A DNA stretch of 64,000 nt from Bradyrhizobium lablabi (GCF_900141755.1 NZ_LT670844.1:2914001-2978000), one strand, 5' to 3'; numbered from the stretch's first letter, positions 31,888-42,800 are shown. The notes: generated by a model from the letters alone, not told the origin. Numbers and translations are program-made.

Positions 31888-34764
31888 TTGCGTCTGATCA
31901 GGTGCCTTGCGCCCCTCGCGCTGGGCCTCATGATTTTTGCCGCGGCACCGCCGGCGCGCGCCATCGACGCCGTCAGCGTCCGCGGTGACGCGCCCGCGAT
32001 CGACCTCACCGCGGTGCTCGACCATCAGCACAGCGACACCGACCGCATCCAGGTCTCGACAGCTCCCGGCACCGACGGCATCGTCCGCCGCATCGAGGTG
32101 CGCGCCCGCGAGGGCGGCCAGAACTGGGTGGTGTTCGCGCTTGCGAACAATACCGACGACCAGCTCGACCGCCTGATCGTGGCGCCGCATTACCGCATCG
32201 TCTCCTCGGGATTGTTGTGGCCCGATCTCGGACTGTCGCGCATCGCCACCATTACGCCGTCAACCGGCGACCGTCCCGAACGCCAGGAAAGCCCGACCGC
32301 GGACATCTTCCGCATCACGCTCGACCCCGGCTCGGTCATCACCTTCGTTGCGGAATTGCGCACCGATAAATTGCCGCAGCTCTATCTCTGGGAGCCCGAC
32401 GCCTACAAGGACAAGGTCAACTCGTTCACGCTCTACCAGGGCATCGTGATCGGCATTTCCGGCCTGCTGGCGCTGGTGTTAACCATCCTGTTCGTGGTCA
32501 AGGGCAGCATCATGTTCCCGGCCGCAGCAGCCCTTGCCTGGGCGGTGCTGGTCTATATCGGCGTTGATTTCGGCTTCTGGGGCAAAGTGCTCGACATGTC
32601 GAATAATGCCGAGCGGGTCTGGCGCGCCGCCGGCGAAGCGATTCTGGCCGCGACGCTTTTGGTGTTTCTGTTCGCCTATCTCAATCTCAGCCGCTGGCAT
32701 GTGCGCTATTCCCATATCACCGTCGGCTGGCTCTTCTTTCTCGGCTCGCTGGTGGCGCTGGCGCTGTTCGATCCGGCGGTCGCCTCCGGCATCGCGCGAA
32801 TGTCGCTGGTGTTGATCGCGTTCGCGGGCTTTGCGCTGATCGTTTATCTGTCGACCCACGGTTTCGATCGCGCCGTGCTCTTGATCCCGACCTGGTTCCT
32901 GCTGGTGGTCTGGGTGATCGCCGCCGGCATGACGGTCGCGGGCAGCGTCACCAACGACATCGTCGGCCCGGCGCTGCTCGGCGGCCTGGTGCTGATCGTG
33001 ATGCTGATCGGGTTCACGGTGATGCAGCACGCGTTCGCCGGCGGCGGCGCCACCACCGGCGTCGTCTCCGACGTCGAGCGGCGGGCGCTGGCGCTGACCG
33101 GCTCGGGCGACCTGATCTGGGACTGGGACGTCTCGGCCGACAAGGTCTTCACCAGCCCCGAAACCGAGGCTCTGCTCGGCTTGAAGCGCGGCACGCTGGA
33201 AGGTCCGGCGGCAAAATGGCTCGAGGTGCTGCATCCGCTCGACCAGGATCGTTTCCGCGCCGCGCTCGACAGCGTGCTCGACCAGCGCCGCGGACGCCTG
33301 GTGCAGGATTTTCGGCTGCGCACGCCCGACGGTCACTTCATGTGGTTCGCGCTCAAAGCCCGTCCGGTGGTCGGCTCCGACGGCGAAGTTTCGCGCGTGG
33401 TCGGCACGCTGACGGATGTCACCGAAGCGAAAAATGCCGAGGAGCGCATGCTGCACGACAGCGTGCACGACAATCTCACCGGCCTGCCGAACCGCAAATT
33501 GTTCATCGACCGCTTAGGGGCGGTCGCCAATTTCGCCAAAACCATGCCGAACCTGCGGCCGACGCTGATGGTGATCGATCTCGACCGTTTCAAGCAGGTC
33601 AATGATTCCGTCGGCATCGCTGTCGGCGATTCCATCCTGCTGACATTGGCGCGGCGATTGACCCGCATCCTCAAACCACAGGACACTTTGGCACGGCTCG
33701 CCGGCGACCAGTTCGGCCTGATCCTGATGTCGGAACAGGAACCGTCGCGCATCACGGCGTTTGCCGAAACCATCCGCAAAACCATCCGCGCCCCGATCGC
33801 CTTCAACGACCGCGAGATTTTTCTCACGGCCTCGATTGGGCTCGCGCTGTCCGATCCGCAGACGCAGCTCTCCGACGAGATCATCAAGGATGCGGAGCTT
33901 GCGATGTATCACTCCAAGCGCATCGGCGGCGACCGTATCGACGTCTACAAGCCGGCGATGCGCGCGCGCAAAACCGACCGGCTGACCCTGGAAAGTGAAC
34001 TGCGCCGCGCCATCGAGCGCGAGGAAATCACCATTTTGTACCAGCCGATCGTGCGACTGGAAGACCGCTCCATCGCCGGCTTCGAGGCGCTGGCGCGCTG
34101 GGATCACCCAAAACTCGGGCGCATGTCGCCGGTGGAATTCATCTCGATCGCCGAGGAGATCGGCCTGATCGTCGACCTCGGCATGTTCGTGCTGGACCAG
34201 ACCGCAAGGCAGCTCGCGGTCTGGCAGCGCGCGATGCGTTCGCGCGAGCCGATCTTTGCCAGCGTCAACGTCTCCTCGCGGCAATTGCTGCGGCACGATT
34301 TGATCCACGACATCCGCACCGTGCTGTCGCGCTCCTCGGTGGCGCGCGGCACGCTGAAACTGGAACTGACGGAATCGCTGGTCATGGAGAACCCCGAGCA
34401 CGCCGCGCAGATGCTGACCCGCATCCGCGAGCTCGGCACGGGTTTATCGCTGGACGATTTCGGCACCGGCCATTCCTCGCTCGCCTATCTGCAGCGCTTC
34501 CCGTTCGACACCATCAAGATCGACCAATCCTTTGTCCGCACCACCAGCCGCGGCACCCGCCCGGTGATCCTGAAATCGATCATCGCGCTCGCCCACGACC
34601 TCGGCATGGACGTGGTTGCCGAAGGCGCCGAGACCGATTCGGATGCGGTCGAGCTCTATCAGCTTGGCTGCGAATACGCGCAAGGGTTTGCGTTCGGCGA
34701 GCCGATGGATGCCGATGCCGCGATGCGGCTGTTGACCGAAGTGCGGCTGGAAGCGGCGAGCTAG
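31888..34764 (+). CDS. 7TM-PAS-GGDEF(degenerate)-EAL signalling protein
   Basis: 958 residues, starting with TTG at 31888 (GGAGA upstream). A signal peptide (residues 1-28) and a beta-rich external domain (about 30-165) are followed by seven or eight transmembrane helices (about 185-385). Next come a PAS domain (about 391-515, ending in RVVGTLTDVTEAKNAEERM), a GGDEF domain (from DNLTGLPNRK, residue 528) with the altered signature AGDQF (about 605), and a C-terminal EAL domain (E733 in GFEALARWDHP, later ELTESLVMENP and DDFGTGHSSLAYLQRFP). It is likely a c-di-GMP phosphodiesterase with the GGDEF part as a regulatory site. Confidence 0.92.
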   Translation: MRLIRCLAPLALGLMIFAAAPPARAIDAVSVRGDAPAIDLTAVLDHQHSDTDRIQVSTAPGTDGIVRRIEVRAREGGQNWVVFALANNTDDQLDRLIVAPHYRIVSSGLLWPDLGLSRIATITPSTGDRPERQESPTADIFRITLDPGSVITFVAELRTDKLPQLYLWEPDAYKDKVNSFTLYQGIVIGISGLLALVLTILFVVKGSIMFPAAAALAWAVLVYIGVDFGFWGKVLDMSNNAERVWRAAGEAILAATLLVFLFAYLNLSRWHVRYSHITVGWLFFLGSLVALALFDPAVASGIARMSLVLIAFAGFALIVYLSTHGFDRAVLLIPTWFLLVVWVIAAGMTVAGSVTNDIVGPALLGGLVLIVMLIGFTVMQHAFAGGGATTGVVSDVERRALALTGSGDLIWDWDVSADKVFTSPETEALLGLKRGTLEGPAAKWLEVLHPLDQDRFRAALDSVLDQRRGRLVQDFRLRTPDGHFMWFALKARPVVGSDGEVSRVVGTLTDVTEAKNAEERMLHDSVHDNLTGLPNRKLFIDRLGAVANFAKTMPNLRPTLMVIDLDRFKQVNDSVGIAVGDSILLTLARRLTRILKPQDTLARLAGDQFGLILMSEQEPSRITAFAETIRKTIRAPIAFNDREIFLTASIGLALSDPQTQLSDEIIKDAELAMYHSKRIGGDRIDVYKPAMRARKTDRLTLESELRRAIEREEITILYQPIVRLEDRSIAGFEALARWDHPKLGRMSPVEFISIAEEIGLIVDLGMFVLDQTARQLAVWQRAMRSREPIFASVNVSSRQLLRHDLIHDIRTVLSRSSVARGTLKLELTESLVMENPEHAAQMLTRIRELGTGLSLDDFGTGHSSLAYLQRFPFDTIKIDQSFVRTTSRGTRPVILKSIIALAHDLGMDVVAEGAETDSDAVELYQLGCEYAQGFAFGEPMDADAAMRLLTEVRLEAAS

Positions 34765-34766
34765 CC

Positions 34767-34860
34767 CTCCCCCGTCGTCCCGGCGAAGGCCGGGGCCGGA
34801 TCACCAACGATGCATATTGATGCTCTCGCAGGTCAATCCCGGCCTTTCAAGCGATCCAGC
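34767..34860. repeat. partial intergenic repeat (GTCGTCCCGGCGAAGGCC family)
   Basis: CGTCGTCCCGGCGAAGGCC then GGGGCCGGATCACCAACGA is a familiar half-element in Bradyrhizobium intergenic DNA. Only one arm is obvious here. It overlaps the 3' end of the HAD gene by about 28 bp. Confidence 0.45.
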
Positions 34861-35486
34861 AAAGTCCGCAAATCCTGCGGCGTCGCGCAGAGATGTTGCG
34901 CACCGGCACCGCGCAGTTCGGCTTCCGATCCATAGCCATAGAGAACGCCGACGGATGTCATCTGGTTGTGGCGCGCGCCGATCATGTCGAAACTCCGGTC
35001 ACCGACCATCACAGCGCGGCGTCCGTCCAGCCCGCTTTGCTCGAGTGCGTATTTAAGGAGCTCGGTTTTTTCGGCGTAGGCGCCATCGAGCCCGCTGCCG
35101 AAGACCCGTTCGAAATATGACGTCATGCCAAAATGGGCGATGATGCGTTCGGCGAATATGGCGGGCTTGCTGGTGGCCACGAACAGCCGCGGACCGCCAA
35201 CGAGCGCGGCGAGCAAATCCGGGATGCCGTAATAGACGCTGTTCTCGTAAATCCCGATCTCGGAAAACCGCTCGCGATAGAGCGCAACCGCCCGCTCCGC
35301 CAAAGCCTCCCTGCCGAGCATGGTCCTGAAACTTTTGAGCAAGGGCGGCCCAATGCACCACAGCAAATCCTGCTCCTCTGGGACGGGATGATCGAGCGCA
35401 GCCAGCGCATACTGGATCGACCGCGTGATTCCGATCCTGGGATCGGTCAGTGTGCCGTCAAGGTCGAAAAAGATCGCGTCCATCAT
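34833..35486 (-). CDS. HAD-family hydrolase, phosphoglycolate-phosphatase-like
   Basis: 217 residues; ATGs at 35486 and 35483. Motif I is FFDLDGTLTDP, motif II Ser/Thr is in FVATSKPAIF, motif III Lys in AEKTELLKYAL and motif IV VMVGDRSFDMIGA. The cap domain is helical (IGITRSIQYALAAL onward), as in Gph-type enzymes. It should remove phosphate from a small metabolite, phosphoglycolate being one candidate given the Calvin-type genes elsewhere. Its 5' third has a diverged direct copy at 36995-37168. Confidence 0.92.
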   Translation of the reverse strand: MMDAIFFDLDGTLTDPRIGITRSIQYALAALDHPVPEEQDLLWCIGPPLLKSFRTMLGREALAERAVALYRERFSEIGIYENSVYYGIPDLLAALVGGPRLFVATSKPAIFAERIIAHFGMTSYFERVFGSGLDGAYAEKTELLKYALEQSGLDGRRAVMVGDRSFDMIGARHNQMTSVGVLYGYGSEAELRGAGAQHLCATPQDLRTLLDRLKGRD

Positions 35487-35669
35487 CCACTCAAACCAGG
35501 GCGTGCTGACACAAGGACGCGTTCGATCTTTTCAAGAGCCTGCCTGCCCGGGTTCGGTTCATGCCCCCGTCGCGCACTTGTAATACTAGGTCGCTAGCAC
35601 GATATCCCGGCGCGGTTCGCCAATGTGACCCGTGCAAATCGAATTGTCATCAGCTTTTGGGGGTCATCC

Positions 35670-36920
35670 ATGTTCGACTTCGCCAAATGGCCGCTCGCCA
35701 CGGCCATGCTCATAGGAACGCTCGCGGCTGCACCGTCGGCGATGGCGCGCGACGGTGATCACGGCGATCGAGACGGCCGGATCGGCCATGTCTTTGTCAT
35801 TGTACTCGAGAACGAAGGCTTTGACGTCACCTTTGGACCCAATTCGCCCGCGCCCTTCCTGTCGAAGACCCTGCCGAGCCAGGGCGTCATGCTCAACAAT
35901 TATTTCGGCACCGGGCATGTGAGCCTCGACAATTACATCGCGATGATCAGCGGCCAGGCGGCGACGCCGCAGACCCGCAACGACTGCGGCGTATATCAGG
36001 ATTTCGCGCTCACCGGGATCACTCTGGACGGTCAAGCGATCGGCACCGGTTGCGTCTACCCCGCCGTCATCAGGACGCTTCCCGATCAGCTCAAAGCAGC
36101 CGGCAAGACCTGGCGTGGTTACATGGAGGACATGGGCAACGATCCGGCTCGCGAGCAGGCAACCTGCGGCCAGCCCCTTGCCCTTGGCAAAGTAGCCCTC
36201 AACCAAGGCGATGATACGCAAGCGGCCGAGGCGGCGGATCAGTACGCCGCGCGCCACAATCCTTTCGTCTACTTCCACTCGCTCATCGATAGCGGCGCTT
36301 GCGCCAACAACGTGGTCAACTTCAATCGTTTGGCGCAGGACCTGGCCTACGAGTCGACGACGCCGAATTTCGCGTTCATCACGCCCAATCTCTGCCATGA
36401 CGGCCATGATGCGAAATGCAAGAACGGAGAGACCGGCGGCCTCGCCGGGGCCGATGCCTTCCTGCAGAAAACTGTCCCGATGATCTTGAACTCGCCCGCC
36501 TACAAGGAGGACGGGTTATTGATCATCAACTTCGACGAGGCTAGCCTCGACGCAGCGCCGGGTGGAAAGGGCAACTTCGTCATCAGTGCAGCGGGCGAGA
36601 CCTGCTGCGGTCAGCAACCCGGACCCAACATCGGGCCCTTCCCGCAGACCACAACTCCGTTCCCCAATGTGATATTCAGCTTCCAAAGCTTCGGTGGCGA
36701 TCGCACGGGCGCCGTGCTGCTATCGCCGTTCCTGAAGCCCGGAATCGTGTCCAACGTCCCCTACAACCACTATTCCATGCTGAAGACGGTAGAGGACATT
36801 TTCAGGCTCGATCATCTCGGCTACGCCGGCCAGCCCGGACTGCAAGGGTTCTTCGGCTGCGCCAACTCGGACATTCCCACCCGCGCGGACGATCAATTCG
36901 GCCGGTGTGAGCGAGACTGA
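35670..36920 (+). CDS. secreted phosphoesterase (PF04185, acid phosphatase/phospholipase C-like)
   Basis: 416 residues from the ATG at 35670. The signal peptide is FAKWPLATAMLIGTLAAAPS then AMA. Metal-binding blocks are VFVIVLENEGFDVTFG, NNYFGTGHVSLDNYIAMISG, FAFITPNLCHDGHDAKC and LLIINFDEASLD, in the order of PF04185 phosphoesterases. HYSMLKTVEDIFRLDHLGYA is the conserved C-terminal block. It probably acts on phosphate esters outside the cytoplasm. It is framed by an intact HAD gene and a HAD fragment. Confidence 0.88.
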   Translation: MFDFAKWPLATAMLIGTLAAAPSAMARDGDHGDRDGRIGHVFVIVLENEGFDVTFGPNSPAPFLSKTLPSQGVMLNNYFGTGHVSLDNYIAMISGQAATPQTRNDCGVYQDFALTGITLDGQAIGTGCVYPAVIRTLPDQLKAAGKTWRGYMEDMGNDPAREQATCGQPLALGKVALNQGDDTQAAEAADQYAARHNPFVYFHSLIDSGACANNVVNFNRLAQDLAYESTTPNFAFITPNLCHDGHDAKCKNGETGGLAGADAFLQKTVPMILNSPAYKEDGLLIINFDEASLDAAPGGKGNFVISAAGETCCGQQPGPNIGPFPQTTTPFPNVIFSFQSFGGDRTGAVLLSPFLKPGIVSNVPYNHYSMLKTVEDIFRLDHLGYAGQPGLQGFFGCANSDIPTRADDQFGRCERD

Positions 36921-36994
36921 TCTCTCTCTATCTGTGTCGATCTGTCGGCGGCCCTTGACGGCTTGTTCGTCGGGGGCCGCTTTCTTTTCGCACT

Positions 36995-37168
36995 TGGCCA
37001 AAGCTTCGCTACTGAGCATGGTCCTGAAACTTGCCTTCAAGGGCGGCCCGATGCACCACAGCAGATCCTGCTCCGCCGGGACGGGATGATCGAGCGCACC
37101 CAGCGCATATTGGATCGACCGGGTGATTCCGATTTTCGGATCGGTCAGCGTGTCGTCGAGGTCGAGAA
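36995..37168 (-). pseudogene. 5' fragment of a HAD phosphatase gene
   Basis: The minus strand reads LDLDDTLTDPKIGITRSIQY then ALGALDHPVPAEQDLLWCIG, in one frame, closely matching the N-terminus of the intact HAD protein at 34833-35486 (roughly 85-90% at DNA level by eye over about 170 bp). The start codon is lost, and similarity ends after MLSSEALAK. It is a direct repeat of 35309-35486 around the phosphoesterase gene. The remainder of 36921-37297 contains no other gene. Confidence 0.8.
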
Positions 37169-37297
37169 CCTTGCAAAGTCCCTTCTGTACATGCGCTTTC
37201 CAAAGGATCGCCCAAGCAGCCGTCGTGCATCACTTAGAGATTGATCCTGTCGCAAAAACAAAATCGGCAGCATGCGCCGTTGTTCCTCCGATCCAAC

Positions 37298-38275
37298 TCA
37301 TTCGATTACCTCGTCGGCACGGGTTAGGAGGAAAGGTGGAATCTTGAGGTCTATGGCCTTTGCTGTCTTCAGGTTGATAACGAACTCGAACCTCGTCGGT
37401 TGCTCGACGGGTAAATCAGCTGGCTTCTCGCCTTTCAAAATCCTATCGACCAAATCTGCGGCGCGGCGATATCGCTCAGGTAAGCGGTCGCCATAAGACA
37501 TTAGACCGCCTTCGGTGACCCATTCTTTGCCAACAAACATGCTTGGCAAACGGTTCTTCAATGTGAACGCAATGATCTCCTTGCGGTATTCCAACGTCAG
37601 GGCGTCTTGTAATACGAGCAGTACTTCTGGCGGGTCCTTAGTCATGGCGTCGAAAGCGCGCTCAAAATCCTTAGGCTCTCGCACTTCCTGGGAACTTAGG
37701 ATAACGCCTAGCGCGCGAGCAGCGTTTTCCGACTCCTTCCAAGCCAAAGAATTAGCCGGATTGGCTGAATTCCAGAGAAGCGCTGCTTTTGTTAGTGCCG
37801 GCACGACCTCCTTGAGAACCTCCAGCCGCTTGGCGCTCATTTCCGCGTTAAGGACGGACAGCCCTGTCAAGTTTCCGCCGGGATGAGCCAAGCTGGCGAC
37901 CAGACCCGTTCCTACGGGATCAATTGCGGCTGGGTGGACAATAGGGATGGTTGAGGTTGCCTTTTTGGCGGCCAGGCCAGCCGGCGTGGTAACGACCACG
38001 ATGAGGTCCACTTTCAGCCGGACCATTTCATTCGCAAATTCCTGAAATCGTTCGGCCTGTCCTTCCGCATACCGCCGCTCAACAATGAGGTTGCGACCTT
38101 CCTTGTATCCTAGCTCTTCAAGTCCCCGAAACAATGGATCGTAAAACGTCTCGTATCTGTGGGCGAGAAATCCAATCCGCCAAACCTTCGCGGATTGCTG
38201 TGCGACGACCATAGTTGGCCAAGCCGCCGCCGCCCCCAGGCCTCCTATCAACTTTGCGAATTCCCTCCTGTGCAT
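37298..38275 (-). CDS. ABC transporter substrate-binding protein (PF04392 type)
   Basis: 325 residues from MHRREFAKLIGGLGAAAAWP (ATG 38275). The N-terminus is a Tat-like signal with RREF and an Ala-rich core ending in VVAQ. The mature part follows the PF04392 (DUF534) pattern: RIGFLAHRYE, FRGLEELGYKEGRNLIVERR, DLIVVVTTPAGLAAKKATST, IPIVHPA and LAHPGGNLTGLSVLNAEMSA. Such proteins feed ABC importers with unknown ligands, often amino acids or aromatic compounds. No permease or ATPase gene lies nearby, so it is an orphan receptor. Confidence 0.9.
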   Translation of the reverse strand: MHRREFAKLIGGLGAAAAWPTMVVAQQSAKVWRIGFLAHRYETFYDPLFRGLEELGYKEGRNLIVERRYAEGQAERFQEFANEMVRLKVDLIVVVTTPAGLAAKKATSTIPIVHPAAIDPVGTGLVASLAHPGGNLTGLSVLNAEMSAKRLEVLKEVVPALTKAALLWNSANPANSLAWKESENAARALGVILSSQEVREPKDFERAFDAMTKDPPEVLLVLQDALTLEYRKEIIAFTLKNRLPSMFVGKEWVTEGGLMSYGDRLPERYRRAADLVDRILKGEKPADLPVEQPTRFEFVINLKTAKAIDLKIPPFLLTRADEVIE

Positions 38276-38466
38276 GCTCCCCTCCCAACGGACCACGCTG
38301 CGCGCGATAGCATATCACTTGGTGGCGGCGCGGATTTGCGCCTGTTTTCGCTGCGGCACGGCGTCCGCAGGAAGCGACCCTCCAGCAACGGCCAAAGCCG
38401 CCGACCTGCCATCCCAAATCATGGGTTGTGCAGCGCAGCAAAGGCGATAAAACTCCTTCAAATTCA

Positions 38467-39756
38467 ATGGTAAATACGGAAGTTCAGCACGTGGTTGACG
38501 TCAACGCCGACGCCCCGATCGAGGTCACCGGCGAGGTACCTAAACACTACCCGATGGGGTTCGCCGAGTTTGTCGTGGTGATCGCCGCGATCATGGCGCT
38601 GAATCCCCTCGCAATGGACATGATGCTGCCGGCGCTGCCGAACATCGCCTCGAGCTTCCATATCGACGCGGCGAACCGGCTGCAGATGGTGTTGTCTTCA
38701 TTCATGATCGGCTTCGGCGTCGGCCAATTCCTGATCGGACCGCTGTCCGATAGTTTTGGGCGCCGTCCCGTCCTGCTCGGCGGCATGGTGCTCTACGCGA
38801 TCGCGAGCGTGCTTGCGATCGCGGCGCCATCGTTCGAGATGTTGTTGCTGGCGCGCGCGCTGGAGGGTCTTGGCACATCGGCCACCCGCGTCATCGCGAC
38901 CTCGATCGTCCGCGACTGCTACGCCGGCCGCCGCATGGCGAGCGTGGTGTCGCTGGCGATGATGGTCTTCATCGCCGTGCCCGTGGTGGCGCCGTCCTTC
39001 GGTCAGGCCGTGATGCTGATGGTGCATTGGCGCGGCATCTTCGCGGTGCTGATGGCGTACGGCATCGTGGCGCTGCTCTGGAGTCTGTTTCGGTTGCCCG
39101 AGACGCTGCCGGCGTCGGAACGGAAGGCCTTTGCGATCCCCCAGGTGCTGGACGCCTATCGACAAACCCTGACCAATCGCCAGACCCTGGGCTATGCGCT
39201 GGCGGCCGGTGGCGTCCAGGGCGCGCTGTTCGGGTTCGTTTTCTGTTCGCAGCAGGTGTTCACCGGCATCTACCAGCTCGGGCCCTATTTCCCGCTCGCC
39301 TTCGCCGCCATTGCGGTGGGGGTCGCCGTTGCCGGCTTTCTGAACGCGCGGCTTGTCGGCCGTATCGGCATGCGCGTGATGTCGCACAGCGCGCTGGTCG
39401 GCTTCGTCGTCGTCGCGGCGATCATGTACGTCGCGGCAAAACTCCAGATCCTGCCCTTGCCGCTGTTCATGGCGCTGGCGGCGTTGATGATGTTTTCGTT
39501 CGGGCTGATGATCGCGAATTTCACGGCGCTCGCGATGGAGCCGCAAGGCCATATCGCAGGCACCGCTTCGTCGCTGTACGGTTCGATCACCACTCTTCTG
39601 GGCATCGGGATCGGCGCGGTCATCGGTCAGGATTATAACGGCACGCTGGTGCCGTTTGCGACCGGCTTTCTGCTTTGTACGCTGGCTACCCTTGCGGTGG
39701 TCGCCATCACGGAAAAGGGCCGCCTGTTCCGGCCGCACCACCACCCGATCGCGTAA
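38467..39756 (+). CDS. Bcr/CflA-type MFS multidrug efflux transporter
   Basis: 429 residues from the ATG at 38467. Twelve transmembrane helices are apparent after a 30-residue cytoplasmic start. Motif A is in GPLSDSFGRRPVLLGGMVLY; LARALEGLGTSATRVIATSI resembles the Bcr family helix 4; AVPVVAPSFGQAVM is the motif C region of drug/H+ antiporters. It probably exports drugs or sulfonamide-like compounds. It is divergent from the substrate-binding gene and convergent with the RND pump. Confidence 0.9.
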   Translation: MVNTEVQHVVDVNADAPIEVTGEVPKHYPMGFAEFVVVIAAIMALNPLAMDMMLPALPNIASSFHIDAANRLQMVLSSFMIGFGVGQFLIGPLSDSFGRRPVLLGGMVLYAIASVLAIAAPSFEMLLLARALEGLGTSATRVIATSIVRDCYAGRRMASVVSLAMMVFIAVPVVAPSFGQAVMLMVHWRGIFAVLMAYGIVALLWSLFRLPETLPASERKAFAIPQVLDAYRQTLTNRQTLGYALAAGGVQGALFGFVFCSQQVFTGIYQLGPYFPLAFAAIAVGVAVAGFLNARLVGRIGMRVMSHSALVGFVVVAAIMYVAAKLQILPLPLFMALAALMMFSFGLMIANFTALAMEPQGHIAGTASSLYGSITTLLGIGIGAVIGQDYNGTLVPFATGFLLCTLATLAVVAITEKGRLFRPHHHPIA

Positions 39757-39822
39757 TCGCGTTCGCCCGCCAACTCAGGAGACAGGTCGTCGCAATTGCA
39801 CGGAGGTTGCGGCTCGGTGCCG

Positions 39823-42800
39823 TCACACGCCCGTCGGCAGGCTGTCCGGCGGGTGCGGCTCTTTGCTGGAGCGACCAAAACGCTTCGATGCGTGTTCACG
39901 CAACTTCTGGAATGTCACGTACAGCATCGGCACCATAAAGATCCCGATCGAGCTCGCGGCAAGCATCCCGCCAAACACCGCGGTACCGACGGCCCGGCGG
40001 CTGAGCTCGGCGGCGCCGGTGGCAATGACCAGCGGCAGCAGGCCGAGAATGAAGGCGATCGAGGTCATCATCACGGCGCGAAACCGCATCCGCGCACCCA
40101 AAATCGCGGCATCCTCGATCGCAGCGCCGCTCTCGCGCTGCTCCTTGGCGAATTCGACGATCAGGATGCCGTTCTTGGCGGCCAAAGCGATCAGCACCAC
40201 GAGCCCGATCTGGCCATAGAGATCGAGATTAAGGCCCGCAAGCTTGATGCCCAGATACGATCCGAGCACGCCGACCACGACCGACAGCAGCACGGGAACA
40301 GGGATCATCCAGCTTTCATACAGCCCAACCAGGAACAGATAGGCGAACAGCACCGCCAAAGCGAGGATGATGCCGGTCTGGCCGGAGGCCTGCTGCTCCT
40401 GATAGGCGGTGCCGGTCCATTCGAAACTGTAGCCCGCCGGCAGTGTTGCACTGGAAATCTGTGTCATCGCAGCGAGCGCCGTCCCCGACGAGACGCCCGG
40501 CGCCGGGCTGCCGTTCACGGTGACCGAGCGGTAATTGTTGTAGCGGGTGATGACCTGAGGCCCGGTCACGATCCTGGCGCTTGCGATGGAGCGGATCGGC
40601 ACCATCTGGGCGGCGCTGTTGCGCACATAGATTCGCCAGATGTCCGAGATGTCGCTGCGGTCGGACGCCTCGCCCTGGACGTTGACCTGCCAGGTGCGGC
40701 CGTAGAGATTGAAGTTGTTGACGTAGACGCCGCCGAGCGTCGCCTGCAGCGCGGTGAATATGTCGCTGATGTTCAGCCCAAGCGCCTGAGCCTTGGCGCG
40801 ATCGATGTCGAGATAGACCGACGGATTGGTCGCCGTGAAGGTCGTGAACACGCGCGCCAGCCGCGGGTCGCGGTTGGCGGCACCGATCAGTCCGCTGGCG
40901 ACACTGCCCATCGTTACCGGATCCTGCCCCTCCAGCGCTTCGAGCTGGTACTCAAAACCGCCGCTGGTCGAAAGTCCGATGATCGGCGGCAGGTTGAACG
41001 GCAGCACGTTGGCCTGGCGGATCTGCGAGCCCAAGGCGAAGGTACGGCCGATCAGCGCCTGCGCCGAATCCGCCGCCGACTTGCGCTCGGCGAACGGCTT
41101 CAACCGCGCCACCATGAAGGCGTTGTTCGGCTCGGACGCGCCATCGAGCAGCGAAAAGCCGATGATCGAAAGCGTATGCTCGACAGCAGGCATCTGCTGG
41201 AGCAGGGCTTCAACCTGTTTGGTCACTTCGCTGGTGCGCGCCACCGACGCGCCGTCGGGCAATTGCACCGAGATGAAGAAGGCGCCCTGATCTTCTTCCG
41301 GCAAAAACCCGGTCGGGGTCAAAAGCGAGATACCGAACGTGCCGCCCGCGAACACCAGGACAAGCATGAGCGACAGCGTCGCGATACGAACCAGCCGGCG
41401 AACCAGGCTGGCATAGCGGTCGCGGACCCAATCGATGCCGCCGAGCACCCTGCCCATGATGCCGCGCCGCGGCCCGGTGTGGCGCAGGAACACCGCGCAC
41501 AGTGCAGGCGACAAGGTCAACGCGTTCAAGGCCGAGATCACCATCGCCGCGCTGATCGTCACGGCGAACTGGCGGAACAGCGTTCCGGAGATTCCAGGGA
41601 TAAAGGCAACCGGCACGAACACCGATAACAGCACCAGCGTGATCGCGATGATCGGCGCGGTGATCTGGGTCATGGCCTTCTTGGTGGCATCGGCCGGCGA
41701 AAGCTCCGGCTCCTCCTCCATCACGCGCTCGACGTTTTCGACCACCACAATGGCGTCATCGACCACGATTCCGATGGCGAGCACCATCGCCAGCAGCGAC
41801 ACGGTGTTGGCCGAATAGCCGAGCACCAGCAGCACCGCGAAGGCGCCGATCAGACTGACCGGAGCAGCGATCGCCGGGACCACGGTGGCGCGCAGATTGC
41901 CGAGGAACAGAAACACCACGATCACCACGAGGACGAAGGCCTCGCCGATCGTCTTCAGCACTTCCTTGATGGTGTCGTTCACGAAAGTCGTGGAATCATA
42001 TTGCACTAGATAGCTCAGGCCCGCCGGGAACCGCCCCGACAATTTTTGCAGCGTCGCCTGCACCGCCGTCGCCGTCCGCACGGCATTGGCGCCGGGCGCG
42101 AGATAAATGCCGATCGGCACCCCGGGGCGGCCGTCGATGCGCGACTCGCTGTCGAGATTCTGTGCGCCGATCTCGACCCGGGCGACATCGCGGACCCGCA
42201 ACATCGAACCATCGGGATTTGCCCGCAACACGATATTCCCGAACTGCTCCGCGGTGGCCAGTCTGCCTTGCGTCTGCACGTTGAACTGGAACTGTTGTTC
42301 GTCGGAGATCGGCCGGGCGCCGATGCGGCCAACCGGCGCCTGCACGCTCTGGGCGCGGATCGCGGCGATGACATCGGAGGGCGCCAGATTGAGGCTGGTG
42401 AGCCGCTGCGAATCGAACCAGATCCGCATCGAATAGTTCATTTTCGCGAACAGGCTGGCCTGCCCGACCCCCGGCGTGCGGGAAATCGCGTCGAGCACGT
42501 TGATGATGGCATAGTTGGTGATGAACACCGGATCCTGCTCGCCATTCGCACTGTAAAGCACGATGAATTGCAGCACGGCCGAAGACTTTTTCTGCACCAC
42601 CAGGCCCTGCTGCTGGACTTCGACGGGCAGCTGCGACAGCGCGCTCTGAACGCGGTTGTTGACGTTGACGGTATTGATGTCGGGATCGGTGCCAAGCGCG
42701 AACGAAACCGTGAGCGTGTAGCTGCCGTCATTGCCGCTGGTCGATTTCATGTATAGCGAGCGGTCGACGCCGACCACCTGGGCCTCGAGCGGTTGCGCGA

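Noticed and set aside
39796..41628. 610-residue reading frame antisense to the RND permease
   Set aside because: It is Arg/His/Asp-rich, has no family features and mirrors the codon pattern of the permease. High-GC antisense openness explains it.
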